DNA of 64,000 nt, taken from Garcia nutans. Taxonomy: Eukaryota; Streptophyta; Magnoliopsida; Malpighiales; Euphorbiaceae. The translations under genes and the position numbers were made by a program. Below the pieces are notes generated by a model. The model did not search any database and was not told the origin of the DNA. It saw nothing but the letters and a program-made list of their open reading frames with translations. The stretch lies in NCBI GenBank assembly GCA_947685225.1, contig CANTUV010000035.1:9555501-9619500 (forward strand), written 5' to 3'. Below, one piece after another: positions 22,405-34,920 of the stretch; the stretch's first letter is position 1; every line of letters begins with the position of its first letter.

Positions 22405-24030
22405 TGTAACATCCATGAGAAATTAAATAAGTATTTGAAGGAATAAAGTGTTGTATATACTTAGTATATATCTAGTATATATATAGTTTATATACAATAT
22501 ATATATATATATTGTATGTTGGATATATGTATAAATTATATTATATATAATATACATATGGTATATTTAATGTGTATATAGGGTACACATGATATATATG
22601 GATAAATATATATATATATATATTAAATATACATAATATATACATTATATAAATACATTATATAAACATATATATAAAAGTATATGTAACATATAAGTAA
22701 TATATATATATATAAAGTATAAATTAGTGGTGCAAAAGGTGGTGGTGGTGGTGATGATGATGATGATGATGATAATAATAGCATGAGAGGAGAGAAAGTC
22801 AAAGAAGGAAGCTAGGAAATTAGTGGAAATTAATTAATTATAAAATAAGGGATAAAGATGAGAAATAAATGGAAAAAGATATTTCTTCTTCTTCTTCTTC
22901 TTCAACATATACCATTAGAGAGGGTGAGAGCTTGGGTTTTGTTTTATGATATGCATCAAATTCATAGAAAATTCAAGAGAATTTAAGAAGATTTTGAAGG
23001 TTTGTCAAAGAATCAAGTAAGTATCATTACTTTAAAGCTTTAAATTGTTAGTTTTATTGTTATGTCATGAATTGCTAGAGAGAGAAAGTATGTTTGAATG
23101 GTTTAAATTGATAATAGTTGAATTAAAATGTTAGATAAGTGATGAATTGATGATTAATTTATGAAGGTGAGCATAAATTATCAAATTAAGGCTATGTAGT
23201 GGATATGTGTTACTTAGGATTTTGGTGTAGATGGTTATAATTGTTAAAATAGAATAATTTAATGTTGTTTTAATATGTATGTAATAATTTTATAATTAGA
23301 AATTGATTATTAGAGAATTTGGTTAAGTTTAGGGTTATGGACCTACTATGAAAAATTAGGGTTTCTAATATAGATGTTGATTTATTTTAATGAGATGAAT
23401 TAGTATTATTTTAATATAAATGTTATGATTTTAAGGTTGAAAATGTGATATGGGTAAGTTTTGGTGAAGTTAATGTTAGTAGTTACATTATGTGAAATTT
23501 GAATTTTTGCAAGAGACTTTTATAATTATGAAAGTGAATTATTTTAATGTTATATTGATGTATAAGTGATGTTTTTATAGTTAAATATTGAAAATAAGCT
23601 TGATAAAATGAAGTTTGAATACGGAAGTAATGGTGAAAAGAGTATTTTGGTAGAATTCTTAGTGGAATTGATGTAAATGGTATTTGAATTATTAAAGTAA
23701 ATTTAAATGAATCGCTAATGCTAAATTGAAACTTATATTGTGGTTTAGGATTGTGTAAAGGGAAGTTACAAAATTAAACTAATGAAGAGTCTTGGTGGAA
23801 GTTGGTCTTGAAGAATGATAGTGCTTTAGATTTTAAAATATTTCTAGGTAAGTACATACTTTAATTTTATATATTGCGTTTACTTGTAATTAGCCTAGCA
23901 TATTTTGATGCTATGAATGTGCTAGGCTAATATAATGTAGTGTCTTGTATGTAAGAGTATTGGAATTATAAGAAAATATGTAAAATGCATTAATTTCATT
24001 ATGTTAAGCTATTATAAATGGCAAAAATAA
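22405..24030 (+). repeat. 5' LTR of the rearranged gypsy element, truncated
   Basis: About 1626 bp, aligned by eye with 24065 onward including shared (TTC)n and (GAT)n tracts, the GTAAGTACATACTTTAATTTT block and the GCATATTTTGATGCTATGAA block. The distal part of the LTR, about 1.1 kb, is missing. Confidence 0.75.
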
Positions 24031-24064
24031 TTTCGAAGACGAAATTATTTAAAGGGGAGAGAAT

Positions 24065-26851
24065 TGTAACATTTATGAGAAATTAAATAAGTATTTAGAG
24101 GTATAATATACTGTATATATTTAATGTATACCTAATATATACATAGTATATATATATAATATATATTGTATGTTGGATATATGTATAGATTATATTATAT
24201 ATAGTATACATATAGTATATTTAATGTGTACATAGGCTACACATGATATATGGGTAAATATATATATATAATATATAAAATATATACATAATATAAATAC
24301 ATTATACAAATATATACATAAAAGTATGTGTAACATATAAGTAATATATATATATGATATATACATATACATAGAATATACAATACATATATATAAAGTA
24401 TAAATTGATGGTGAAAAAAGTGTTGATGATGATGATGATGATGATAGCAAAAGAGGAGAGAAAGTCAAAAAAGGAAGTAAGGGAATTGGTGGAAATTAAT
24501 TAATTATAAAATAATAAGGGATAAAGATGAGAAGTAAATGGGAAAAAATATTTCTTCTTCTTCTTCTACTTCTTCTTCTTCTTCAACGTATGTCATTGGA
24601 GAGGGTGAGAGCTTGGATTTTGTTTCATGATATGCATCAACTTCATAGGAAATTCAAGAGGATTTAAGGAGATTTTAAATGTTTATCAAAGAATCAAGTA
24701 TCCTTACTTTGAAGCTTTAAATTCTTAGTTTTATTGTTATGTTAGTAATATCTAGAGAGAGAAAATATATTTAAATAGTTTAAATTGATAATAGTTGAAT
24801 TAAAATGTTAGATAAGTGATGAATTGATGATTAATTTATGAAGGTGAGCATAAATGATCAAATTAAGGCTATGTAGTGGATATATGTTAACTAGAGTTTT
24901 GGTGTGGATGGTTATAATTATTGAAATAGATAATTTAATATCGTTTTACTATATATGTAATGATTTTGGTGAAGTTAATGTTAGTAGTTACATTATGTGA
25001 AATTTGAATTTTTGCAAGAGACTTTTATAATTATAAAAGTGAATTATTTTAATATTATATTGATGTATAAGTGATGTTTTTATAGTTAAATATTGAAAAT
25101 GAACTTGATAAAATGAAGTTTGAATAAGGTAGTAATGATGAAAATAGTATTTTGATGGAATTCTTGATGGAATTGATGTAAATGGTTTTTGAATTATTAG
25201 AGTAAATTTAAATAGATTGTTAATGCTAAATTGAAACTTATATCGTTGTTTAGGATTGTATAAAGGGAAGTTGCAAAATTAAAGTAATGAAGAATCTCGG
25301 TGGAAGTTGATGTTGAAGAATGATAGTGCTTTTAATTTTGGCATATTTCTAGGTAAGTACATACTTTAATTTTGTATGTTGCATTTACATTTAATCGGCC
25401 TAGCATATTTTGATGCTATGAATGTGCTAGGCTAATATAATGTATTGTCATGTATGTAAGAGTATTGAGATTTGTAAGAAAATATGTAAAATGTATCAAT
25501 TTCATTATGTTAAGCCATTGTAAATGGCCAAAAATATTGATATGGGTGATTTGTGAAAAAGAATGAAAAGTGCCCAAAGTGTGTGGATAATGAGGTCACA
25601 TTGTAAATGTGGCATATATTATAAAATGTGATTAGTTATGTTGGAAAATAGGATATTAAGCATGTTTAAGGAAAAGAAAAAGGTTAGTTATACATTGTTA
25701 GAAAATGTGTTAAAATGCATTTGTTTGATATGCTACATTATTATTTGATTTTAGGACAATATCACTTTTATATGTGAATTCACATGCGAAGTGCATAGGC
25801 AAGTGTTAAAAGGCACGAAAAGTATAATATGCGAATATTTAGGTCATTTTAAGATGGCTATTGACATTATTGGTTATATTTGTGATAAAATGCAATTATG
25901 CCAAATGTAGGCATAATTCGGCCACGTAAAGGATGTAGTAAGTAATTTGATGAAATTCATAAAAATGAATTGAAATAATGAGAAAATATGGAAAAAGTGC
26001 AAAAAGAATAAAAATTGGCATAATTGCCAAAGTATGAGAAAAATGTGAAATTTTTCGTGTTATGTGTGGAACCTTAAGTAATATCAATTTTCAGATTATT
26101 GTGTTGGTATTATACAGTATACCGGTTATTTGCCTTCAGACCAGGCGTTGGACGTCTTTATTATTATTTTCGGGACAAATGATGGGCATCACTTTTATTT
26201 GCTTTAGGGCCAGACACTAGGTATCAAATATTAGTCTAAAGCAATATCTCTAAAATTTGAATATTATATAGGGTTATTTAGGCCTAATGCATGTGATTGT
26301 GATATTTTGATAAAATTTTTGAAAACATATACTGTCATATTAAGATCATGAGAATTGTTTGATGGAGGACATTTATGACGTATTTATAAAGTCAAAATAT
26401 TACATATTGGCAAATGAGTAAAATTTAAATGGAAACTATTTTTAATATGGGTGTTGTGCTAATGAGTATGATATGTGGATGAATTTTATTGATTTAAATA
26501 ATGATAGAGTTAATGTGGCATTACGTTGGTATTATTTAAGTTTATAAGTGATATTTGTAATATTGGCATGAAGGGATATAAGTACTTGAAATGTATTGAG
26601 AATTGTAATAGAGAAAAGAGGCATTGTGTGTTATAGTAGAACATATATTGACTATATTATTAGTATGTATCACTAAACTTTTGAGCTTAGTATGATATTG
26701 TGTATCATGCAGGTTTTGAAAGTATAGACCGGCATGATCAGGACTCTAATTGGAGCTTAGGGATTAAGTGTGCCATAAGACCAATGATGTCATTTGCATA
26801 TATATATATATATATATGATTTAAGTATTTTGGTTTATGTAAATTAACTCA
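24065..26851 (+). repeat. 3' LTR of the rearranged gypsy element, about 2.79 kb
   Basis: It is preceded by the polypurine tract and shares its layout with the solo LTR at 50325-52974. Shared parts are a TGTAAYAT start, a TTC repeat early on, a GGTAAGTACA block, a GCCT...GACGCTGGGCATC-like block late, and similar length. The right end ...TTAACTCA is set by the TAATA duplication, so it is less certain than the left. Confidence 0.65.
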
Positions 26852-26858
26852 TAATATT

Positions 26859-27541
26859 TAGGCTAAATAATTATAAAGTTCCTGAGATTTTACATATTAC
26901 ACTAGTTAGCCCCTGTGTTTTTAATATCTAATTTTTGCATCCATGTAATTTTAAAAATTAAACTGTTTAATCTTTTTGTCAATATTTTCATCCTAAAATC
27001 ATTAGTCAACTACTTTAATATTATAAAATAATTTTTTTATACTTCCTTTATATATATATATTTGTTATTTATTAAGTTTATTTCATATTTAATTTTATTG
27101 TATATATAGATCATCTGCAAAATAATAAAAGATATTATTTGTATTATTTAAAATTATTTTTTTAATAATATCTATAAAATTAAAATAAATAATATATATG
27201 GATTGTCTGCAAAATAATAAAAGATATTATTCGTATTATTTAAAATTATTTTTTAATAATATTTATAAAATTAAAATAAATTATATGCAAGAAATATAAA
27301 TAAAATTAAAAATAAGCATGACTTAACAAATAACAAAGAAAAATATATATAAAGGAAGAGCAAAAAAATTATTTTATAATATCAAAGTAGTTGACTAATA
27401 TTTTTAGGAGAAAAATATTAACAGCATGACTAAACAGTTTAATTTTTAAAAATAAATGGATGTAAAAATTAAATGCTGAAAATACAGGGAGTGACTAGTA
27501 TAATATGTAAAATTTTAGAAACTTTATAATTATTTAGCCTA
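26859..27541. mobile_element. Foldback element with about 200-bp terminal inverted repeats
   Basis: The 683-bp element starts TAGGCTAAATAATTATAAAG; the right end reverse-complements to the same sequence with one change. The arms continue inward for about 200 bp with mismatches (ACATATTA[CT]ACTAGT, AGTTGACTAAT). ATATT flanks both ends (26854-26858, 27542-27546). The centre contains a tandem duplication of about 95 bp (27107-27285, CTGCAAAATAATAAAAGATA twice). It sits directly beside the end of the gypsy LTR. The superfamily is not assigned. Confidence 0.8.
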
Positions 27542-27546
27542 ATATT

Positions 27547-27604
27547 TAACTATTTTTATGTTAAAAAATAATGGATAACTATTTTTATGTTAAAAAATAA
27601 TGGA
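27547..27604. repeat. 29-bp tandem duplication
   Basis: TAACTATTTTTATGTTAAAAAATAATGGA is present twice without a gap, next to the foldback element. Confidence 0.95.
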
Positions 27605-27619
27605 GCCTTATTTGGATTA

Positions 27620-28055
27620 GACACAATATATTTATAGCTCTTTATACTTATCCATTTTAGTTATTTTGTATTTTGTGTTTATGCATTTATCAGAATACAC
27701 ATTGCACTTATTTATTTTATTTTAATAGACATTTATATAATCACATATTGATCACTTTATCCCTTATACTTATATAGTTTATATTAAATATACAGTTATA
27801 TGCACATATAACACTATCTTTATCTAGATATTTATTGAGTATAAATTTTATATTAAATATACACTTATATACATATATAGTATTATCTTTATTTGGATAT
27901 TTGTTGAGTGTAAAATAAATAAGTACAAGAGGTAAAGTGATAAATATATAATTATACAAGTGTCTATTAAAATAAAATAAATAGTATAATAAATAGTATA
28001 ATAAATGTATAAATAAGATAAAATAATCAAAATGAACAAATATAAATTATGTCAT
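27620..28055. mobile_element. Imperfect inverted-repeat (MITE-like) element
   Basis: The left arm (about 27620-27775) and right arm (about 27900-28055) are inverted copies. An example is TTATTTTATTTTAATAGACA on the left against TGTCTATTAAAATAAAATAA on the right. Between them TTTATATTAAATATACA... is duplicated in tandem (27780-27910). Two overlapping minus-strand ORFs are products of this structure. No clear target duplication. Confidence 0.6.
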
Positions 28056-29480
28056 TGGATTATAATGCAAGGGAATAATTGAATGTTTATTGTCTTAATT
28101 GGGGTTTCTTTCTTGCACGGTAATATTTATAATTTAAATTATTATTATTTTTTATTCTCTAAAAAGAGAGTTAAATTAAAGATCCTCTAGCTTTGATTCC
28201 AACCTAATAACAAGATGTCTTTGTTTGTTTTTTTAGAAAAATTCAATGGAAGTCGTTTTCTTTAGCTTTATTAGTTAAGAATTGTTCTCCGCCCATCCAT
28301 GTTGTATTATTTTTCTTGCAACATGTTATCATCGCGCAATAGTTTTTTTTTATTTATTAATGAAATATATTTTTGTAAGGCCAAAAAAATTGATTATTGA
28401 CCACCAATTTTTTATTTGACATTTTAAAAATTTATTAAAATTACTTTTATTTGAACTTTTAAAAAGTAAAACTATAATTATTATTATTTGTCAAATTTAT
28501 CCTTATTTTAACTGTGTTAAACACTTTAATTAAACATTCTATTATACTCGGAGTTTACGATAAATCCTAGTTAGATTGACAATCCAATAGGAGACTTACA
28601 ACTTGGACTTTACTATTTGAAAAACAAAAAGTAAAATAATAATAAAAAAAATGCTTCGAGATGCTTCCACAAGAAAAATTGCAAATCGTGGACTTTTCTT
28701 TTTGGAAAAAAAAGAGAGCAAAAGTTTAATTAAAAAAAATCCCACTTCAAAGGGCGCTTCAGAGGATGCAAGAAAAATAATAAATTAATTGAAAGTTTTT
28801 ATTCATCTTCTAGAATTGCAGACTGCACAGAAGAGAAATCAAGTCAAGAACAATAATTTGATTGGTAAGACAATCAAAACAGAAGACCAACATATGTCAG
28901 TGGATTTTGGGTTTTTTAATTGAAATAATGCCATTGCTAATATTGATTTTGATCCCAAAAATAAAATAATAAGAAACAAAAAAATTTTCAATTAGTCTTT
29001 TATTACAAAATACCTATATCACTATTCTTTTTACCATTGTTTTATGATAATTTTTTTTATGGAATAACATATTTTTTTATCTATAAATTTTATATATTTT
29101 GCATATTAAGCCGCAAAATTTTTATTTAGTGACATCGAGTCTCCTCGACTATACGGATTGATTACATTAAATCTATTTATAACAACGCGTTTAACTGTTG
29201 TCATAAATGAAATTAATATTACTAAATAAAAATTTAAGAAATTAATATGCAAAATATATAAAGTTCAAGGGGTTAAAAAATACTTTATTTCTTATTTTTC
29301 ATCAATTGCTCAAGCAGCTATGCGATTTTACCAGCAATTAAATACATATGTTTAACTTCTTAATTTTTAATTATTTAATTTATCATGATATTTTTAATTG
29401 TCTATTTAATAATAGTGTCAATGCTATATATACTAACCATATAATTTAATTAGCAGAGCTAAATACCTTGAAGACGATAA
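28056..29480. other. AT-rich intergenic sequence
   Basis: No supported gene or repeat. Tracts of A and T dominate. Confidence 0.4.
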
Positions 29481-29918
29481 AGAATTGCAATGTTGGCAAT
29501 GATAGTCCATATGGTAGTCCAACCGAAAAAATGTGAATGAGTTGATGGGTATGGTTGTGAATAATGAACATGAGGCATATAAGCAATATAATAAGTATAC
29601 CATTCGAACTAGTTTTAGTGTTAAAAGGGAGTCTCAAAAAGAATATTATTGTTCAAGATAGGGTTTTAGCAAAAAAAAAATCCATGTGAAACACATTATC
29701 GTAGCTTATTTAAATAAGAATTTCTTATGAAGCTACGGTTCAATTTACAGTTGAAAATAGCATATGGAAGATCACCAAATTTATTTCAAGCCATAACCAT
29801 GAACTGACATCACCTAATGAGATTCATTTGTTTAAATCTAATGGGGCATTAACTAGTCCTAAAGTTAATGCGACTGATTTAATAGTAAATGCAAACATAA
29901 GAATTAGAAATGTTTATT

Positions 29919-30069
29919 GGAAAAAAGCATTTTAGAGCCACTGAATTTGATAATTTTTTGACATTGAGTCTCTAAACTTCACTTTAGTGATATTAAACCC
30001 TCAAAATGAAGTTCATGGGCTCAATATTAAAAAGTTTCTAAGTTCATGGGCTCCAAAATGCTTTATTCC
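29919..30069. mobile_element. Mutator-type MITE with 9-bp duplication
   Basis: The 151-bp element starts GGAAAAAAGCATTTTAGAGCC and its inverted end reads GGAATAAAGCATTTTGGAGCC. The two arms pair over about 50 bases. ATGTTTATT flanks it exactly on both sides (29910-29918, 30070-30078); nine bases is the Mutator target size. Removing it and one duplication restores the reading frame of the FRS relic (RIRNVYS). Confidence 0.88.
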
Positions 30070-31805
30070 ATGTTTATTCTTCTATATCTAATGAAGTTGA
30101 TGGGAGTGAATATGGTGGAATAAAAAGGGATTGTTATAATTATATTAATAAGCAAAAGATGATTATACTTAAAGCAAGTGATTCTCAAAATCTAATAAAT
30201 TATTTTAAACTAAGAAAAATTAAAGATGAGATTTTTTTTTACAAAACTCAACAAGGGAATAGAATGGCTTTTTTTTTTTTTTGCGAGATGGGAAATTAAG
30301 GATTAATTATGATTTTTTTTGGAGATGTGATCATTTTTTATACCACTTATCGTACGAATAGATATAATTTGATTTGTGCATCATTGGTTGGTGTAAATCA
30401 CTATTGACAAAATATAATATTTGGTTGTTTATTCTTGTTAAATGGAACTACACCTTTCTTTATATGATTGTTTAGGTCATTCTTGGAATCAATGGGAGGT
30501 AGGAAATCTAAAATAATGATTACTGATCAAGCTTCATCAATAGCTAGTGTTTGTATTTAAATAGTCTACATCGTTTAAGTTTATAGCATATCTCAAAAAA
30601 TGCTCCTTCTCATTTGGGTAGTCATAATTTAAATTCTAAATTTCATCGAATATTTTATAAACACTTATAAGAGTGTGAAATAGGAATTGAATTTCAACAA
30701 ACATAGGATAAAATGATAAATGAATTTGATAAACTTAGAAACCACAAAAGGTTGAATAATTTATACGAAAATCGCATTGCTTTGAACAAAAATGTCTTTT
30801 TAGGTGGATTTAAATCCTTTTAACAAAGCGAAAGCATAAATAATATTTCAAATGGTATAGCCAATAAGACTAATTCACTAAGTAAAATTATGCTTTCCTT
30901 TGAAGATTTAGTAAAGAGATGATATTCAGAAGAAGCAGATGAAGATTATCATAGTAAGCAAGATTTGCCTCCTTGTGCCATTAACAATAGTGGCACATTA
31001 AATCATGCAATAAAAAATTATACACATAAGATTTTCAAGTTATTTCAAAATGAGTTACTTAATGGGGTTGTCACAACTTGGTCAGCAATTGAAAGTCATG
31101 AAAATATTTCCTCGTTTGAAATGGCAGGAGAGGGAGGAAATTTGAGACAAGTATAATCCATTTTGATTTATCAACTATGGATGTTAAATGCAATTGCAAG
31201 AAATTTAAGTCAATGGAATTATTATGTGCACATACATAAAAAAATTCTTATTATAAATGTGGCTAAGATACCCAAGCAATACATATTTAGTAGATGGACA
31301 AAAAATGCAAATAAGAGGATACATGAATATGAGCAAAAAAGCTAGCGTCTAAAGATAGTAAAACTGAAACTGTATTTTGCAATACCATGATGAGATATGC
31401 TAGTGACATAATTATGAAAAGTCAAGGAAGTGAAATTATAAGATAATTATGTCAAAATGCTTTTTGTAAGTTAAGCCAAGAGGTTGACAAAGAATTAACA
31501 AAATTACATTTGAGTAAAATGGATGCAAAAACACAAAATGAGGATTTTAATGATGTTAATAAAGATATGTTAAATGAGGGTAAAAAACCTTATATTAGAT
31601 CCCCCAAGATTGAAGCTTAAAGGTGTTTCAAATACTAAATTGAATGGTCATTTTGAAAATAAGAGGATAAAATAAAATAAATAATCATCAAAATCAGGTA
31701 TATATACTCTATTTATAGTTTTTTCTTTTACTTACAGCATGACAATCTGATAAAAATTTCTATTTGTACTAGAACAAATAAAATTGGTGATTTATAATCT
31801 CAAAC

Positions 31806-32000
31806 GGTTATGTTAATGCCATGTCAATTATTAATACAATCACAAATGGTTATAATGATGCCAATCCAAATGTCGATGCATTCACCAATAGTTATGGCCA
31901 TGCCAACCCAAATACTGAGACAATCACAAATGGCTATAATAATGTCATCACAAACAAAAATGCAATTACAAATGGTTGTGACAATACCAACTCAGATAGG
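31806..32000 (+). repeat. Asn-rich imperfect repeat at the FRS C-terminal end
   Basis: Motifs of the type ACAAATGGTTATAATGATGCC recur about five times (read as TNGYNDAN, TNSYGHAN, TNGYNNV). They form a low-complexity Asn/Thr tail in the relic's reading frame. Confidence 0.6.
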
Positions 32001-32030
32001 CTATTTCACTTTTTATATATTGTTTGAGAA

Positions 32031-33221
32031 CTCATAGATGATGATATGATAATTGTACTTTCAAATTTTTTCATATAGAGTTAACTGGAACATAAATGAT
32101 AATATTCCATATACCTACATCTTATAAGACATTGTGCGCCTACAAAAAAATTTTAAATGCTATAATTTTGTTGAAAATATTTTAAGTCCTTAAAGGTATA
32201 TTTGCTTCTTCTGTCATTAAGTTCATAAGGTAGTATAATGGTGACCTAATTCATCTTCTTATACATATATTTTTTTCTTTTGTTTATATGGGTATCATTG
32301 AGCTTCTAGTTTGTTATCCCGATTCTTACCAAATTCAAAACCTAAATTGAGAAATAATTTTTTTAAAAGAAATATTTATTAAATTTATTTGTTAGAAAAT
32401 TAATTTTTCGAGTTTTTAAGATTTTATTATATATTTTTCAGTTGACATAGAGAAAATAACATGTCTTTTTAGATTGATATTTTTGATCTATATTATTATT
32501 TTTTTGTTAGTTGGTACTTAACTATTATTTAATGTTTCAAATAATGTGATTTATTATATGGATAGTATGATATAAACATACAATTTTTTTTTTACTTTGA
32601 GAAATGATATTGATGTGTTGATAATTTTGTTTCTAATGTGTGTAAAATTGAAATGAAAAATATTAAGTTTTGCTTTTGAGGAAGAAGTTTGATAATTTTT
32701 TTTTTACTTTGAGAAAAGCTTTAGATATTTAAATTAAATTTATATTAAACTTACATTAAAAATTTAAATATTTTTCTAAAACTAAAAAAGCATGATTTTC
32801 TTAAATTTGTTAATAATTCTAACTTAAACACAACAAATAAAGTAATATCAATTTCTAATTCTAAATAAGTCAACACTCATATCTAGGAGAGGTTTTCAAT
32901 AAATAGCAATGAGACTTATGAATCCTTCCTTGTTGAAGAAAATTAGCAAGGAAAATGAAAATCACTCCCTTGGCAAATGAGATTCAGAATTGATGCAGAG
33001 ACTTCCAACCAAAGGGTGAAGCTACTCAATTATTTTGGAAAAAAATTATATATATATATAATTATAATTATAATTTTGAGAATACTTAATTGCCCCCTTC
33101 AAAATTTAAAATTATCCTATATCCTTCAAATTATGCAAGAAGTTAAAAAAATAAATCCCTGTAAATTATTATTCTCCAAATAAATATATCTCTCTTCTAA
33201 AAAATTGATTAAAACATAATT
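32031..33221. other. AT-rich sequence between the FRS relic and the Athila insertion
   Basis: No supported gene. The last part (about 32880-33020) is less AT-biased and may belong to the 5' flank of the hAT relic that resumes after the Athila element. Confidence 0.35.
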
Positions 33222-33226
33222 AACAC

Positions 33227-34907
33227 TGATGCGTGCCGTATGCTATATGCAATTACCGCAAGTGCACGGGTCACTCAAGTAATATAATAGTGAGTGAATG
33301 TCGTTCCTCTAGGGACAAGGCCAAGTACTAGTGCAAATCTTAATCGTTGTTTAGCGAATTAATAGTTGTGTGATGTGTTGTAACTAAAATCAACTAATTA
33401 ATGAATGAAAGGAAATTAAATGCTGTGCACAAAAGATTTATAATGAAAGAACTATCCAGATATTGAATCCCCCTAGCCTCAATGATATTTATAAACAATC
33501 CATTCAGCTAAATCTTTTAATCAAATTGAATTGGCATTCCTCTAACTTAGATTAAAGCCTCTCTCGAGTGGATTAATCCCTAATCACTAAGTAGAGTGCT
33601 GGAATCTCTTCTCAAAACACAATTAAATAGATCATGCATTAATGATAAGGAACTATAAACCAAAGGATCTTGTAGGTCTATCTCTAGTACCCCAATCAAT
33701 CCTCAATCCTTATGAGTATTCAATTCACATCAAGCTTTCTCAAGTCAATAATATGAAAATAATAACCAATCAACAAGCATGCTATTATCAATTGGAAATA
33801 ACAACAAGTATCATAAAAATAAAACAACTCAATTAATTGATTCAACTGAATACAATTGTTCAATTCATACAAATTGGCTAGGGTTCATCAACATCTAGAT
33901 AGAGAAAGATTTAGTTCATATTAACAGCTAGAAAAACAGAGTAAGATAAATGAGTAAGAGAAACCAAACAATTCATGGCAGTGAATCTATATTTCTTCAC
34001 TTGAACTCTTGATTCTTGGTTTAGGGGCTTGAGTATGGTGTGGATCTTCCTTCAATCTCAGCTTAAGACCCTTCTCCTTGCTCCAGCAGATGGCTCTTCC
34101 TTCTCTTCTCCTTTCTCTGTTTCCAGAAATGCTCCAGCAAAAACTGCTGTTCTTCTCCCTCTCTTCTCTTTTTAATCCCTTCCAAACCTCCAGCCCATAC
34201 CTCCAGCTCACTCCACCCATCCATTGTCTACCACTTTCCCTTGGTTCATCACTCTTTCCCTTGATTTAGGCAAGCTCTCTTTTTCTTGTTCTTTCTTTTT
34301 GACAAAGGCCAGCTGTTGTCCCCCACTTATTCCCCAATCAGTGCAAAGAATCTCTCTTTTCGACATGTGACACGACCACTGACACGCCCATGTCACTGGG
34401 CGTGTCATAGGCACTGTGATCTTGAACCAAAGGCATGTCCACTGACACGCCCGTGTTACTGGGCGTGTCATAGCTACTGTAAGTCTGAATAAAAGGCACG
34501 TTCCTTGGCACGCCCGTGGTACTGGACGTGTGATAGCTACTGTGAGTCTGGATGAATTACACGCTCATTGACATGCCCGTGGTCCTGGGCGTGTCGCAGC
34601 TACTGTGACTTTGGGCAAATGACACGTTTGGTGACACGCCTATGCAACTGGACGTGTCATATCCACTGAATGCAGTAACAGGGGTACGCCTAACGACACG
34701 CCCGTTTTCGTGGGCGTGTCCATTGACTGATTTTGCTCTTTTTTTCTACTTTCATTCGTAATTGCTCCAAAATGACCAAAAGCCTCAATTTATCGAGAAT
34801 TTCTGAAATTATCCTTAAATTGCACTTTGAACAAACAAATTAAACTCAATTTGATAATAATCATATTAAGAAATAGGAATAAAATATCATTAATTGTGTA
34901 CTTATCA
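33227..34907 (-). repeat. 3' LTR of the Athila element
   Basis: 1681 bp, from TGATGCGTGCCG to GTACTTATCA on the plus strand. It contains a six-unit ACACGCCC array at 34363-34732. All ORFs within it are by-products of the repeat and of a CT-rich tract. Confidence 0.95.
34363..34732. repeat. ACACGCCC palindromic array, six units of about 62 bp (3' LTR)
   Basis: Each unit reads ACACG-N7-GACACGCCCGTG-N4-CTGGGCGTGTCATAGCTACTGTGA followed by a variable 15-18 base spacer. The ACACGCCC and GGGCGTGT arms form a hairpin stem of about 8-9 bp. Units diverge from one another by point changes but keep the spacing. Confidence 0.92.
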
Positions 34908-34920
34908 AATTCCCCTACAC
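34908..34920 (-). promoter_or_regulatory. Polypurine tract of the Athila element
   Basis: On the minus strand AAGTGTAGGGGAATT ends directly at the 3' LTR. It is the expected primer for plus-strand DNA synthesis. Confidence 0.75.

Larger units (their letters stand above)
22405..26851 (+). mobile_element. Rearranged gypsy element: truncated LTR, internal tail stub, complete LTR
   Basis: A sequence starting TGTAACATCCATGAG (22405) recurs as TGTAACATTTATGAG (24065) and the two run in parallel for about 1.62 kb. The first copy then breaks off near 24030 into TTTCGAAGACGAAATT followed by AAAGGGGAGAGAA. That is the typical end of a gypsy polyprotein plus polypurine tract, directly before the second copy. 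So the element lost the end of its 5' LTR and nearly all of its interior in one deletion. The second LTR continues to about 26851, and TAATA at 22400-22404 and 26852-26856 is the likely target duplication. No coding capacity remains. Confidence 0.75.
29480..32030 (+). pseudogene. FAR1-related sequence (FRS) / MULE transposase relic
   Basis: Reading across frames gives the FRS domain order. There is a FAR1 DNA-binding-like start (MVVNNEHEAYKQYNKYTIRTSFSVKRE, about 29540-29640), then WKITKFISSHNHEL (29767-29810). A MULE transposase core follows (30300-30560; GDVIIFYTTYRTNRYNLICA, RSFLESMGGRKSKIMITDQA). A SWIM-type region with CNCKKFKSMELLCAH and IPKQYIFSRWTKNA is near 31190-31310, and LDPPRLKLKGVSN near 31595-31630. 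Many stops and frameshifts make it non-functional. An intron-like GT...AG segment (about 31696-31739) precedes an Asn-rich C-terminal stretch. FRS proteins are transcription factors domesticated from Mutator-like transposases. Confidence 0.85.

Noticed and set aside
24190..24468. 92-codon minus-strand ORF rich in Y and I
   Set aside because: It is a translation of TATA-rich LTR sequence and the (GAT)n tract.
27741..28039. Two overlapping minus-strand ORFs
   Set aside because: They arise from an inverted and internally duplicated AT-rich repeat and have no coding character.
34363..34732. CRISPR-like regularly spaced palindromic repeats
   Set aside because: Eukaryotic retroelement context, diverged units, spacers that are themselves repeated, and no cas genes. 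It is a tandem array of an LTR.
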